A stretch of DNA of 64,000 nucleotides, taken from positions 496,001-560,000 of the forward strand of contig NW_027480542.1 of NCBI RefSeq assembly GCF_051401765.1, written 5' to 3'. The number at the start of each line of letters is the position of its first letter. Within the stretch, counting starts at the first letter, position 1. The position numbers and the translations under genes are program-made. This document shows, piece after piece, positions 10,104 through 23,560 of this stretch. The DNA comes from Calliopsis andreniformis. Its lineage: Eukaryota > Arthropoda > Insecta > Hymenoptera > Andrenidae. The notes beneath the pieces were generated by a model. The model was not told where the DNA came from and did no database searches. It worked only from the letters and a program-made list of their open reading frames with translations.

Positions 10104-13100
10104 ATAGTTGTCTGTGAACATCTTCATTGTCTTCGTCTCTAGAATCTACCCTCCAAAAATGTTTTACATGTTTGAAAACACTCTGTATAAATTGGCCGTG
10201 ACTATTTGTATAGTTATTTGATATAGTCATACTTTGACTTAATAATTTCTAACATGTTATATCTTAGTAAGTTTCAGTGCCATGTTTATTATTACAAGCC
10301 ATCGAAATTATGTTATAACTGAAGGAGATTTAATGTTATAAATTACTTCAAATGCCATGTTCAGAAATAGATAATGCTATTTGTTCTTCTGCTGAAAAGT
10401 AACAAGAAAGAGCTTCAGTCAAATTATAGAGACTTATAAACCAAATCTTTATTGTCAATTCCTCAATAGAGAAAATCAAATAAAATTCATTGATTATTAA
10501 TATAAATTTTAAAATTAAAGGTTTTTTCTATTTTCGAGACCCTGTTCTTTATTAGCACGTTTTCACATAAAGTACGCACGTGTTCTCGAGAGGGGCAGCA
10601 GCGAAAACGCTTATAATGTACCGACAACTATAGAGCACACTTATACCCTATGGTTCTTCGCATGCTGCATTACCGACCATAACTTAATTCTTTCTCAGCA
10701 ATTATAATATACATTTAGAAATAATCATTGTTTATCAACAATTAAATATAGCCGTAATGTACCACTGATACATATCTTAAAACACTGTGATAATTAGACT
10801 GCAGATGTTTATGTAGATTCCTATTTCCATATACAGAATTAGGAAAATAGAGCCTAATTGAAGGCTTGCTGCAAATATTATAAAATGTGTTTATTTTTCA
10901 ATAATTTCAATAGGTTTTCAGTATTTGATAAATTCTGTCCTTTTTTGCACACTGAAATTTCCCATGAATACATGGAGATTCGTAGTCTAATAATGATATA
11001 CAATATGCTTTTTTATAATCAATACCACCAACTAGTTTGCAAATGAAATGTTGTAGACAGTTATTACTGTAGGAAAATTTATTAATGAAGTATAATGAAA
11101 CAAATAGGTAGATACAATAAACGCAATTACAACGACGAACAGTGTTCCGTCGCGAGCGAAAGGTGAGCGTATGAATATCTGGTAAAAACAAGTGACGAGC
11201 GATACGCGGCTCGCTGCACGCTGCACGCGGTCGAGGCAGCTCGCACCGCGAATGCCGCGCTTTTTAAATAAAATAACTAATCCTACATTACATAATCCAC
11301 ATTATCAAACCATATTGTAACGATCTGATGTCGTCGTACATAGAATGTTCACGTATAGAGCGGCTTATCCGTGAACAGAGAGTAGGATTCGTGTAGCGTC
11401 CGATTAAAAAATAAATTTTATAGACTAGTATTTCTCTTGAATAAATATGTAACACAATTTATTAAACTAAAGTCTATACAGTTAATGTCCAAGCTTAAGA
11501 TAACCAATTCTAGTAATATCGCTAATTCAGTCTTTAGATGATCAATAGCAAAAAAAAGAACAATAGTTTATTAAGTATTTTCACTAACTGATTTGGTAAC
11601 TGGCACTGTTTCTTTACCGTCCGAATACTTTTCGGCTTAAGATGATTTATAAGATCTGATTCGAGCAGATGGCAGTTTTTTTAAAGTTTAAAATAACTAA
11701 GATGTAGTATTACATGATAATATTGGTGAATAGTGCAGATCTCTTAGATAGCTGAGAGACTCCAAATGGTAACCATGCGACCATATTCAGTGGGACTGCG
11801 TGATCTTCAGAACTTCGAACTCCAGAACGCACTGCTATTGCTGGCGCTGCCGTATTTATCCTTGGAGGTTATCTCCGTTCTTTGGACTCAGTGATTCCCC
11901 TCAGCGGAGGAGAAGTATTGTATTGCGCATACGTGCTCGGAAACCGTTGTAGGATATTCGCTCTTAATAGGCTTTAATATCTTGGCGCATGCGTGTGGTA
12001 GTGCTGGCGCAGGTGTACCGAGAGACTTGCCTGCTGATAGATCCGTGGTGCCATCATCCTGTCACCATCCTGTCGTCAGCGCGTGTGAAGAAGCACGCCA
12101 TAGGATGTTGCTCGGATGATGTCCTATTGCTTGTGCGCATACGTGTTCCGCGTCGCTGACGCAATCCTTTGAATTAGGAAATTGAGGTTAGGATATGGTT
12201 CTAGGTTAGGGTTACTGTCAATTATACATATCTATTCTAGTACTTATTTTATTTTTGTTTCCACTCTCTCGTTTGTTTGTGAGAACTAGCGTGTTCTACC
12301 TCCGACCACCGTTAGGTATGAAAGGGATAGAATTTTGGGGTCCTTGGCCAGGTCAAAGAATTGGAACACAGCGTGAACTTTACTACTTTTTATTCAAGCA
12401 CTATTTAGCTCTGGTACTATCGCGATCTGTATCGCAAGACGAGCTACGCCTAAATGCGCTGCACTTATCGGTAATTTCGGCGATCAGTGTCTTTTTGGGA
12501 GTCAAAACGGCGGGACGGGGCCGTCATATTTTGCTGACTCTCCTAGAATTTGTTAAATCAGCGCGAAGTCATTGACCTGAACGCGGTTTTGCAATTGAAT
12601 GCGCGTGTAATTAGCGCGAGCTATAACAGTTTTAATGCTATCAATGGAAAATTATAAGATTCCTTTTAAAAATTCCAAAACTAAATGAAAGAATAATCCT
12701 TCAAAAGTGGAAACTCCTTTTCTTATGAAAACAACCAATTCTCAAGTCAACAGTGGTAACGTCATTTCCATTATTCAACGTAACCTCAACATCTTCTATT
12801 ATCTTCTTTTCTTACTCTTTATTATTTAATTTATTCAATACTCCACTCATTAAAGTAAATGTATCTAAAAGACAAACATATTAGTTTTGAAATGGTGACT
12901 AGGATATGAAAATGTACTTATACCATTTTATAAGGTCTGTTATTGCACTTACTTGTTTTCAAATATCTAATTCAATATTCTTTTTAAAATTTCAGATATT
13001 TTACCAAAACTTCTAATTTTTATTGTCAATTGGAGTTTACTTCGTAAACGTTTCTACTTTTACTATGAGTAAATAGAAAAACTGACGAGCCAATAAATAA

Positions 13101-13869
13101 TGCCTAAACAAATGAAATTATGAAATAAATTTTATAAATTACGCTAAAAACATATAAAATATTTTATTACCTTCGTTCAAAATCAACTATCAAAAACAGA
13201 TACGTAACCTTTGTCTGTAATCTTAGCTATTAAACAACACGCGCGGCAAATGAAGATCACACTATTGATAGCATAATTAGTTTCACAAGAAATCAATGAA
13301 CAGCACGGGAATACTAAATATAGTTTTACTGATTTATAAACATTTTTATGCAAGTCCACTGAAATGCGTCTACTAATAAGAAGCTTCGTAGTATTATTTA
13401 TATGAGACCGTTGATTAAACACTGCTATCCATGTCACTTTAATTGAACAGTGCTAACTGTTGCGACACTTTCAATGAAAAACCCTATGAAAAATCTCAGC
13501 ATCTTTCTCTCCGTGTACATTTTCAAGTACTTTAATCTTCCTCGCTCTACTGGTATTTCTAGGCAAGTGAACAGACATGTTACTAGATACCTGCTGACGC
13601 ATGAGCTGTTTAATACGCCGTTTTTTGGAGAATGCATGCACGAATTTCGTTAATATTTTGCATTATTACGTAGAGGAAGGTTCATAGAATTATAATTAAT
13701 CAATTTCCATGAAGAAAACGTGTTCCAAGATGTTTTTAAAATGCTCAAAATTTCAACATGTTTATCTTTGTTACTTCGTATAGAGATGATTTCAGCGAGA
13801 GCCTCTCGCCAGTTCATCCCCACTACTCGTGGTGTATATGTACTTGGCGCGAGTCTACCAGTACTCATG
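10104..13869. other. Long stretch without a recognisable gene
   Basis: Mostly AT-rich single-copy-looking sequence. GC- and CpG-richer islands occur at about 11130-11260 and 11770-12180, with GCGCATACGTG-type repeats. A 106-codon frame at 12255-12575 (+) has no recognisable domain and skewed composition. No TIR, LTR or tRNA was found. Some of this may be host intron or intergenic DNA. Confidence 0.3.
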
Positions 13870-13870
13870 A

Positions 13871-15110
13871 TACTTTTTTAGTGTCAGGTCCTCCACCGAG
13901 TTCATTATCAGGTCTGCCGAGGTCATGTTAAATGCAGCTTGTGTGTCGAGGAAGCATACAGTGGCATAGTCCGTTTTTATTACCGCTGTTTCTACATGTC
14001 TAACTAGGTCATAGAGGTCTGTTTCATTGATTGTGAGTGTCTCATCTTAAACGCATGTTGATGTTTGTGCAACGGTTTCTTTTCTAATGTTCTCCCTTTA
14101 ATGTACCTATCTATTAGTATTTCAAGGGTTTTTAGTAAAAATAAAAATAGATTAATTGATTTGAGAGCTTTTGGGGTGGTGTATTCCTTCTTACCAGGTT
14201 TGAGGTTGAATATTACCTTGGTTGTTTTCCAGGTTTCCGGTATGATTCCTAGTGCGATGCTAACTCTCATAATCTTCGCAAGATAACTTTTAACATGGGG
14301 TAACGCTGTCTCTAACATCTTGGAGAACATTCTGTTCGTGCCAGGTGCCTTATAAGGTAGGAATGAGTTAATGGCCCACTCTAATCTCTCCAGATCGACA
14401 GTATAGTTTGCAATTTCCCATTCCGGTCTTTGTAGATTCGTGTCTTCATTGCTGCCCAGTATGCTTCTTATGAACAGATCTTTACTGAACTCAGGAAAGT
14501 GTTCTTCCAATAGTACCTCTAGTGCTTCTTCATTTGAGTGTGTACAATTTCCAACCTCTTTTTTTAATGCCCCTAGTTATTCCTGTGGATTGCTTGCTAG
14601 TATTTTATTTAACCTAGTGGCATCCGCGATCCTTGTGTATTTTTTCCATGTCATTCTCTTTGTTTTTTATTTCTCTTTTGAAGTTCTTCGTAATTTCTTT
14701 TATTTTTTGTCAGGTGTCATTTTCTCCTCATCTTTTGGCTACATTCAATTTCCTTTTGCATTTTCTCTTGTGTGTTGTTCCACCAAGGGAGATTTTATTG
14801 TTTACTTCCACTTCCTCAATTGCTTCTTCCTAGGCTGTTAAGAAAATCTTAGTTAGGGTTTCTACAGGTAGGTTTAATTCATCTACTGTTTCATATCATC
14901 TTGTTGGTTAGGCTCCTATATTTTTCTAATCTTAATTTTATATGTTTTCTAGTTCGTTGTTCTTAGATTCCTCCGCGTTGTATTGTCCTTGTTTTGGAGG
15001 CTCTCAATTTAGAATTTCATATAGTAATGATCCGACAGGCTCACCTCATAGCTCGCTCGCCATTCCTTGGTGGATGACGCTAGTTGTTTGTTGTCACTAA
15101 AGTTTATGAG
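13871..15110 (-). pseudogene. LINE fragment: end of endonuclease plus RT
   Basis: Reading right to left, 15020-15110 gives the end of an EEP domain (EWRASYEVSLSDHYY; SDH is the catalytic end motif). The frame at 14004-14510 is the N-terminal half of the RT: INSFLPYKAPGTN, then GIIPETWKTTKVIF and QHAF. Bases 13880-14000 continue with a degraded motif A (ATVCFLDTQAAFN). Frameshifts separate the pieces and the catalytic YADD box is missing. R1/Jockey-like by motif wording. Confidence 0.75.
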
Positions 15111-16435
15111 CACGTGGTGACGTTTTACCACGTTTTACTATGCTTCCTTAGATGGTATACGTGACATTCACGTCTCCTGGTTTTACTCAGGAGTTTTGTT
15201 GTTCTGTTGATCTTGCTCACTCCTGGTGTACATCGGATGACGTTAATGCCGGCGGCACGTCGACTTTGAAAGTTCATACCTCCAGAATGGCTAATGTAAA
15301 AATTACGTTCAGACAGTGTTTTGAAAACGTTTCGATGCCAGCTACAGGAATATGCAATAACAAATATAGGTTCTAATTTAAAAATTCCATGTTGATCTTC
15401 ATAGGTTCTTCCGAGGTCATCGCAAGATTTAATCAATAACGGCATGATTTGTTCTCAAAGCATACAACTTTTGTCTAAAACATTTTCTCATATCTTTCAT
15501 ATTTTTTGAGATATTTTCCTGAGGAAATTAAAATAGACAATTCGTATACGTATGAATACTATTTTGTCAAACTATACAATCTATAACAAATTTAGTCTTA
15601 TCTAATCTATACATATCAAATAGTATGACTGTGAATTTTGTTACTCATAATTTTCATTTATTCGAACCATTAGTTATAAAGAAGGCACTTAAGAACATCT
15701 GAGATTGAGAAAAAACAGCGTCTACATTATATGTATATGAATTCCGCAATGTCGCCCATCATTTGTCGTAATAATGAAAAGTCAATCTTTAGAAATTCTA
15801 TACATTTTCACATATATAACTTTTATTAGTTATTACACAAAATATATTTTTGAGCTCTTAACAGGTTCCGTACAAGCTCAATACATGTGTCGTGGAGAAC
15901 CCGTAACATTGGAAAACAATCGACCAAGCATCAAGCGATGTCGCCACTCGGCAGCGGACACAACTTTTCTAAGATCTTTGCTACGCCTGTAATCGCGCAC
16001 GGAACGTGTTAAAAAAGTTCTCTTCAACCCAGACCGACCCTGCGGTGATAGCACCGATAGACTTGTGTGACTAGTCCGCTTCTGCGCACAACATGATTTT
16101 TCCATTTGCGAATGTTGATGTACAATACGAGAACGCGGTTAAATAATGTTAAAGCTGCTTACTGTAGCGTTGCAAACAACCTAAACGAGTGAAGCTGTGC
16201 TGCTCGCGGAAGAATGGTTTTCCCGTGGACGAAAAGGTGGGGATTTGTGTGGTACGCAGTTACAAATTATTACTATCATTTTTTCAGCAAAACTGATTCT
16301 AGCTTAATGTATAGTTTAGTTAATATAGTAATCCCCTGCAAAAACATTAAAGATGCAGAGTTTGCGTCAAATACTTAAGGTATAATAACATAGAGAGAAA
16401 TGATTTGTCCAAAAACTTTGCACCATTTAAATATA
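15111..16435. other. No feature recognised
   Basis: Contains overlapping open frames at 15125-15445 and 15774-16105 on opposite strands. None matches a known domain, and they look like chance frames in a slightly GC-richer stretch. Confidence 0.3.
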
Positions 16436-17785
16436 CAGGATGTCCCAAAATTATAGGAAAAGCTGAAACATGCAAGTTTATTATGAAAAAATAAATAGAA
16501 AAGTCCTTTACTGTTTTTTAATTCCAAGCTCCGTTTCCAAGATAGAACCAGTTAAAAATTGAGAAGTCGACTTCTAGGGCGCGCCGTTTAAATCCCAGAC
16601 AGCATGCGCGACGCACAGGAACCACACGTAGATACACGTTTACTCACATTGTATCGTCGATCGTACTAATGTGAATGTACTTTCGTGGGGTTTAATTTGT
16701 TTTTTGTCTTAGTAATAACATTTACTTACACTAAATGTTCAAATACGTCCCCGTTGTTTTCGAAACATTTACGACACCGTTTTATCAACGACTGACGGGC
16801 ACGTTCGCACACTCCGTCTGTCCTAACCGTATCGAAGGCATTAATTATCTTTTGTCGTAGAACGTCTTCACTCTCTACTGGCGTCGAATAAGCTTTCTGT
16901 TTAATAGATCCCCACAAGAAGAAATCAAGTGGCCTGAGGTCAGCAGATCGAGCTGACCAAAAAATTGGTCCTGATCGACTTATCCATCGATCTTCATATA
17001 TATCATCTAAAAATGTCTTCACATTTTGTCCAAAAGGGGCTGGAGCACCATCCTGCTAAAGAATCATTTCATGTCTGGTCTCTAATAGAATGTTCAGTCT
17101 GTTTGGTAAAGTCTGCAAAAATTCTAAATAAGTTGCATCCGTTAATCGGGTGGGTAAAAAAAATGGCTCTAAAATGCGGTGGTCCCCGAGCAGCATCCCG
17201 GCCCATACGTTAATTGGTTAGGGATGCTGGAAAGACAGACTTCTCGTTTCGTGGGGATTTTCGTGGTTCCATGTACGTTCATTTTGTCTATTGAAAGCAC
17301 CGATTCTTGTAAACGTGCTTTCATTCGTCCACAAGATATGTTTTATAATGTCTCCATTTTGATTTTATTTATTTAATAGCCACCGGCAGAATCTTAATCT
17401 TCGTGACGAATCCGTTGGCAATAGATCCTGTACTCGCTGAATACGGTAAAGCCATTGACCATCTTTTTGCAGTATTCGGTGGATAGTTGATTTTGAGACG
17501 GTATGTAGCTGTTCAATTTGTCTCACGTTTGTATGTTTCATCAACATATTGAAGGATGAGGTCATCATTTGCAATAAAACGCGCAGTTCTAGATCCTCCT
17601 GCAGTGAGGGGATCTGACTGAAACGTTTCACTCTCTAGTAAGTTCCTTATAACCCGAGATAAGAGCTTGCACCTGATGAATACCCTATTTGGGAACTTTC
17701 TGTTATATTTCTGTACTACCCCGGAAACATTGCAATCATACTGCGCGTACACGACAAACATGTAATAGTTGGCATTAGAATACAT
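16436..17785 (-). pseudogene. DD41D-type mariner relative: transposase, nearly full length
   Basis: The left end (TA then CAGGATGTCCCAAAATT) is at 16436. Coding begins at 17785 (MYSNANYYMFVV) with helix-turn-helix segments (FPNRVFIRCKLLSRVIRNL; VRQIEQLHTVSKSTIHRIL). The first catalytic region reads LWTNESTF, so the usual Asp is Asn. The second is QDGAPAP and the third SADLRPLDFFLWG, with 41 residues between those two Asp. The C-terminus CFENNGDVFEHLV ends at 16726. Frameshifts near 17365 and 17513 and stops near 17050 and 17215 disable it. No right-hand TIR was found. Confidence 0.85.
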
Positions 17786-19150
17786 TTTGAGCGTTAATAA
17801 TATCTATGACTACACGTACACTAACTTATTTACACGTATACTTAGTTCCTTACACAAACACTTAATTATTTACACTTAAACTTAGTTTTACAATGTCTTA
17901 GAAGTATCTTCAAAATGTCTTTGGTTGCCGAAAACATTTCACAAACTACAGACGATACTATTTTCTATGCGAACGATTCTTTTCTACGCGAATTGCTTGG
18001 ACACTTCTGTTTATATCTATTTTTCCGCGTTCTCTCGTAAACAGTGAGAGGGTATGGCGCGATTTCGTGAAAGAAGAGAAAAAAGGGCTTCCCAACAAAT
18101 TCTCTCAGAAATTTTATTGCAAATTAAATTCTATTGCTATTCTATGGCAAAACATTCTCGAAATGGTTTACAATATGTAGTAAAAAAATAACTCCGTTGT
18201 GCTGAAGGTAATAAAGCGAAAGTCACGTTTCCTTAGGAAATTCACTCTGAGGGGGTGAAATCAATCCTTAGAAGTTCGACTAATTTCCGATTTCATTTTA
18301 TAACTCGCAATCTGTGGGAGATAGAAAAAAAATGTTTAAGACGCAAGTTACTATATTTTGTTAGATCTATTGTCTGGTAAAATATTTTTCAATTGTTTAA
18401 ATAATTAAAAAAAAGTTATAAACAAATGGTAATAATTTGTTTTAGAATTCATTCTTTCATAGAAAATGTTAGTTGATGTAACAGGTAATTACCTGACAGC
18501 ATAATCCATTTTTTAAATACAAATACAACTTTTATTGTGGCCCTGCGTTTCTCAATACAATCGAAGAATCTCTTGATACCTTTATATCATACGTAAGCTG
18601 CATGTGAATCAATACCTCTGTAACATGGATCAGGAAATAATACGCAACACATAGTAAAAAATAAGACAATTTATATACTTGCGCTCTTAGTTTCATAATG
18701 GGCACAAATGTCAGCTGGATTTACAATATACAGTGTGTCTGCCGAAATAGTCGGTTATTTCCTAAGATATCTATTGAGACACAAAAAAAATCTGTACATG
18801 AAACTGAATGATAAAAGGTGACAAATTTATTGGCTGCAACCACTTTTTCTTAACATTATTGTTTACAGAGATATGAAGGTCAAGTTCGGTTTTTTAAATG
18901 GATATATATATTTTTTATCTGATCAGTTGATAGTGAGTTTCAAGTCAAATTTGGTAACCATTAATGTATATACCTTTTTTCAAATAGTTTTTAAGATATT
19001 GCGTTTAAAAGTTTACTGATTTTCAGTAGAAAAAAATCTGCCGAGACTAGGAAGCACCAGAGGTGGTCTCGACTCTCGCGACCACACCTCAAGTGTCGTT
19101 GAGGTCAAGGTATCGCTGATGTTTTACCACATACATAATGTTAATTTAAG
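17786..19150. other. Spacer with short repeats and an orphan transposon end
   Basis: At 17812-17900 a loose unit of about 20 bp (TTTACAC followed by TTAGTT-like) repeats three to four times. At 18731 a sequence after TA, CAGTGTGTCTGCCGAAATAG, looks like a Tc1/mariner-type terminus without a partner in range. Nothing else recognised. Confidence 0.3.
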
Positions 19151-19152
19151 GT

Positions 19153-20400
19153 TTGTACTTAATAAGATATACAGAAAAGTTCCACAAAAAACCAGTAAAA
19201 AATAAAAACCAAAGTTTCCTACGCTCAGATGATGCAACGGACGCACATCCCAACCAAAGAGCAAGCAATAACCTTGACAGCATTGAAAGTATTTTTATCC
19301 AAGAATATACAGTGGCAATAGGTAAAATAATTGGGCCTATAAATATTAGATTCGAATTGTGTGTATCACACGGTCGAGTGTGTCTAGATCTAAATAGTAA
19401 AGAAATGACAGAAAAACTCAAACTTGAAATCTGACCGCTGATAACAAAACATAAACAAATGATTCTATCTAACGTGTGTCCAGTAATTCCCCACTACGTT
19501 ATACAAACTAAACTTGTCAAATTGAACATTAAATCAGTATCACAGATAGTATTCATTCGAGTAAGCATGAATGATCCCGAGTACATCCATATCCTGAGTT
19601 TTCGTAGACAGATGTATGTACAACCAGAAGACATACAAAAATTACCAGAAGCTTTTTAAATAAATTGTGATGATACACTTTACTGGATCTATCTGTACAC
19701 AGAAAAAACTACCGTGCTTCTTGTGCAAAGAAGAGGGATACCTCGCAAAATTTTGTAAAATCATAAATAATAGTATGCAAAATCCAGCCAACCTCACAAG
19801 TTCTACGGATTTGAGAACAACTATTTCGAAAACTCTTATCCATAATGAAAAAAGTGTAAATCCATCTCAAACACAACGCAAAGACCCAAATCCATTAACA
19901 AATGAGACACTTTCTTCAATGCTTCGACTGCTAGATACAAAAAGACCTGCCTGTACTATAATATCTGTAGACAGCTCTCAGGAAACTAGCCCTACAGTAA
20001 ATGTTCTAAGAATAACCAAAAAACTTCTAAAGAAACGAAAAAATTTCTCAGAGCCAACAATCTCTATTGAAAAAATAACAAGCCAATTACAGCCAGCGAC
20101 AGACTTCATCCTAGCAAACGTACAGAGATGGTGCCGAAGGCATCACAAACTTTCTAATGGTTAGTTATCAAAATGAAAACATTTCAGTGACCGCCATAAA
20201 ATATACAGAAGACTTTCCAGTTTTTACTAACACGTTTTCAGAAATTAAAGAACTCCTGACTGAACGAAAGATAAAAGGGACGTATCACGAAGCTAATAAA
20301 ACGTATAAAAACACAAGATACAACAGGTCTGTCTACCGAAAGTTCCAGTACAATAGACGATAAATAGCCCAAATACTAAATATTATATGTTTGCACTACA
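19153..20400 (+). pseudogene. LINE ORF1 (gag-like) with zinc knuckle
   Basis: Broken frames in register. 19153-19434 ends with SHGRVCLDLNSKEMTEKL; 19459-19659 has SNVCPVIPHYVIQTKLVKLNIKS and the FRRQMYVQPEDIQKLPEAF block; 19667-20164 carries a CCHC knuckle (CFLCKEEGYLAKFC). The order matches ORF1 of a family of insect LINEs whose protein packages the RNA. A Ser/Thr/Lys-rich linker follows. Two or more frameshifts interrupt it. Confidence 0.7.
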
Positions 20401-20439
20401 AGATCACTATAAAATATCACATCTCCCTTAAATTTCCAA

Positions 20440-21238
20440 ATATGCATATTAAAAAAAAATAAGGAAGCCCTAAAAAAAATTTTTTGGAATTTAAGAACTA
20501 TAAGACAACGATTAGCAGAGTTACCAATTCATGTATTGAATCGTGGCTTTTAACAGAGAACAACATGCAAAAGTTTCGGTTTTCCACATATTTCAGAAGG
20601 ACGGTACACATTCAAGAGGAGGAGGAATCATAATATTCAGACAAAAAAGTCTGGAGTACACAGAAATAAACGATATCAAAAGTCCAGACAGTGGAAATCT
20701 GTGGCATACGCTGGGGTAATATAAATCTCCTGCTTGATTTAATAATCTGTTACAGGGCACTAGGAAATACCTTTACTCAAGATGAGTAGAATATAATTAT
20801 TTGAAAATAAGCAACAACTGTATTCCGATGGGAGATTTAAACACTCATCACAGAAACTGGAATTGCCGTTTTATAGACAAAAATGGCGAAAGACTCGAAA
20901 ATGCCATAAAAAATCATGACCTGATCCTACACAACAAGAGTTGTAGTACGCATTTCGATACGTATCGAAATCCTAAATCTAATTTAGATTTTATACTTTC
21001 CACAATAAATATTTCGGATAAAATCGACGTAAAAGTATGCGATGAAGCCTGGAGGTCAGACCACTGTCCGATATCTATAACTATAGACTCCAAAAAATTC
21101 TACTATAAAAATAAATCATTTAAGATAAAAACCGCTCGTACTGAATGGAATCTGCTCATTGAGAATCTTAATGACTGCTACTCAAAATACCTTCTACCCG
21201 AATATGAAAACCTATTGTTAGAGGTCACGTTTGAATGA
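20440..21238 (+). pseudogene. LINE ORF2 endonuclease, 3' truncated
   Basis: Directly follows the ORF1 above. Early EEP motifs (WNLRTIRQRLAEL; THSRGGGIIIFRQKS) lie at 20490-20670 with stops between. The 20801-21238 frame holds GDLNTHHRNWNC (metal-binding Asp-Asn), NLDFILSTI and WRSDHCPISITI (catalytic SDH). The RT is absent: the element stops at about 21240 where the copia LTR begins, so copia or a deletion truncated it. Confidence 0.8.
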
Positions 21239-21249
21239 GGCACCAGGTG

Positions 21250-21574
21250 CTTTGTTTCACCGTGCTGGTATTTTGATTACACATTCATCACTTAAAATAC
21301 AAAAGAGCAAAAAAATATAAACTTAGATATGTTCTCTGTATAAAACAGAAAATAAGATAAACTGTATTTTTAACTCTGCTCTCCACGCACATCTCATACT
21401 CTACAACCCACTCACTTGTTTTTTTTTCTCTCCTACTCCTGTACCTTAGACAAAGAGGAACACGATTACTATTTCAATATCCTCTCTTAATCGGTTTCCT
21501 CTTTAAGTTATACGCACATTCATTTTATGATATAACGTGTTTAATCTCGCATTCCTTACTAAGCGTACCCAACA
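21250..21574 (-). repeat. Probable copia 3' LTR
   Basis: Read on the minus strand, TGTTGGGTACGC starts at 21574, about 15 codons after the RNase H end, and the stretch ends near 21250 with an AAACA-type terminus. A TG start right after the coding end fits copia. The far boundary and target duplication are uncertain because the 5' LTR was not found. Confidence 0.5.
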
Positions 21575-23106
21575 AAATTTTTTGTTTACAATACTGATTC
21601 GTTCTTATGTTGCACAAATTTATTTGAGCCCAGTGCCTTCGTAAATATGTCAGCAGTCTGTTTACGCGACTCAAAATATTTGAACTGAATTTTGTTCTCT
21701 ACAATTTTCTCGTGTACAAAGTGATACTTAACTTCAATATGTTTTGACCTACGTCGAACATGCCATTTTCAACCATTTTAATTGCACTTTGATTATCTAC
21801 GTACATAGTTATTTTCTGCTCATCTCCAGTTCGTTCTATCAAATATTTTATATGTACCAGTTCTCTACAGCAGTCCTCTAGTTGCTTCCTCGATGTCAAA
21901 GTTCTTGGCCCTCCTCAGGAATTTATTACGTAGCCTGTCGTGCTCTTTCGTGTTTTCAGGTCACCTTCATAGTCTGCATCAGAATAAGCAATGAAATCAT
22001 TCGTTTTACCTGACTTTGAGTACTTTATCCCAAGTAGTCCTTCTCAGATATCTTAGTGTCCTCTTTAGGTTTGTATACGTTTCTTCTGTGGGTTTGTCTA
22101 TTCGCTTACTATTAAAACTTATGATATAGAATAAATTCGATCTTGTCTTGTTTGCCACATACATGAGACTGTCCAATACTTCACGTCAGTTGAACCTTTC
22201 ATCCTTCTTGCCTACTAGCCCAGGTTCTCTATCTTGCAGCGGTGTACTGGCAGATTTCGCACCTTACATTCTATATCTTTCAAGTATTTATTCAGCATAC
22301 AGTTTGTGGAATTTTCATCTCTTGTTCCGTCCTCTGTACTTTCTATTTCTTCTCTATCCTCTCCCACAGTTAACCCATCGTCTACATACAAAACCAATGT
22401 CAGTGTGCTTCCTTTCTTTTTGAAAACACAATTTTCTCCACTTAACTGTTTCAACCCCTTTTCTTTAAGTGCCTCTGTGAATCTTTTATACCACTAGTAA
22501 GGTGTCTGTTTGAGGCCGTAAAAAGTCTTCTTCAGTTTATACACTTCTCCTGTGTCTTCACCATACCCTTCTGGAAGATATGTGTACACCTGCTGATCTA
22601 ATTCCTCATACAAGACTGTAGTTTCTGTCAAACTTAAATATGTCCCAGTTATTTTCTGTTGCCAATGCAAATATAACCCACAATGTAGCTTCACCAACTA
22701 CAGGACTGTAAATTTCTGTGTAACTGAAACTCTCCTTGCCATGCTGGCATCTCTTTGCTATTAATCTGACTTTGAAATGACCATTATCTTTGATTGTAAA
22801 GATCCACTTACTTAAAAATATTTTTCTTCCTTTGGCCTCTTTCAGGTCTACGATCTCCCACATCCTATTCCTATTCTAAGGACTCCTTTTCTTCTGTTAT
22901 TGTTTGCATCCACTTATCCTTTTCTTTATCTTTCAAGGCTTTATCATATGACAGCATTCCATAGTACTGAAGTGTATACGGAGGTCTTCTGATCCTCTTT
23001 GATCTTTCTGATCCCTCGTCTTTTTCATTTCTGTCATGATCGTCCACAGTTGCTACTTCATAGATTTCATCCTCTTCTTCATTATCGGTCTGAGTTTCTT
23101 CATTAA
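21250..23106 (-). mobile_element. Copia retrotransposon, 3' part (RT, RNase H, LTR)
   Basis: On the minus strand the order is: a linker rich in acidic residues ending in RRPPYTLQYYGMLSYD (about 23050-22930), RT N-terminus (RKIFLSKWIFTIKDNGHFK; YSPVVGEATLWVIFALA), KTFYGLKQTPY, catalytic LYVDDGLTVG at about 22375, RNase H with MYVDNQSAIKMVENG near 21800, and ADIFTKALG near 21640. Stops and frameshifts are frequent. The coding frame reaches TTAA at 23103-23106, where piggyBac begins; it resumes in phase at 35695. Confidence 0.85.
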
Positions 23107-23414
23107 CCCTTTGACCTACACACTATCTGCCGATTGCGCGAGCCATAGTAAACAAGAAGTTCGGTCGCGCGCCGTACCATTTTGTTGTAATGCCCGAACT
23201 GGCGCAAAATGTACATTTCTTATGACGTGTATATTTGGGGGCTACAAACGGAATTGTAAAGTAATAAACAACGTTTGAGGACAAATAGTATTTTTAAGGC
23301 GTCTAAGGCGTAATCATAATCGATTGATCAGTTAACAAAAACAATTTATTATTTCAAAGTGGATAATGAATCACTAGCAATTTGTAAATTAATACTTAAT
23401 TAATTTAATGAAAA

Positions 23415-23560
23415 TTAGTAGTCTTCAACTGTATGGTATCTTTCAAAACAATAAGGTACATGTAACGCAACTCGACAGTTTTTACATTCCCACGTAGTTT
23501 CACTCCTTTTCTTTTGTTTTGTGTTTTTGTGGATTGAGGCAGCATTATTCTATTATTGTG
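23415..23560 (-). pseudogene. piggyBac transposase C-terminal cysteine-rich tail
   Basis: A minus-strand frame of about 38 codons ends in WECKNCRVALHVPYCFERYH and VEDY-stop. The C-x2-C, C and H pattern is the RING-like zinc module that ends piggyBac transposases and binds the internal terminal repeats. It lies about 300 bp from the left TIR, as expected, but about 1.96 kb away from the rest of the transposase, so an insertion separates them. Confidence 0.7.

Noticed and set aside
12255..12575. 106-codon open frame as a possible gene
   Set aside because: No domain, no splice or promoter context, composition like flanking non-coding DNA.
15125..15445. 106-codon minus frame as LINE ORF1 or endonuclease start
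   Set aside because: Adjacent to a LINE relic but shows no EEP, coiled-coil or zinc-knuckle pattern.
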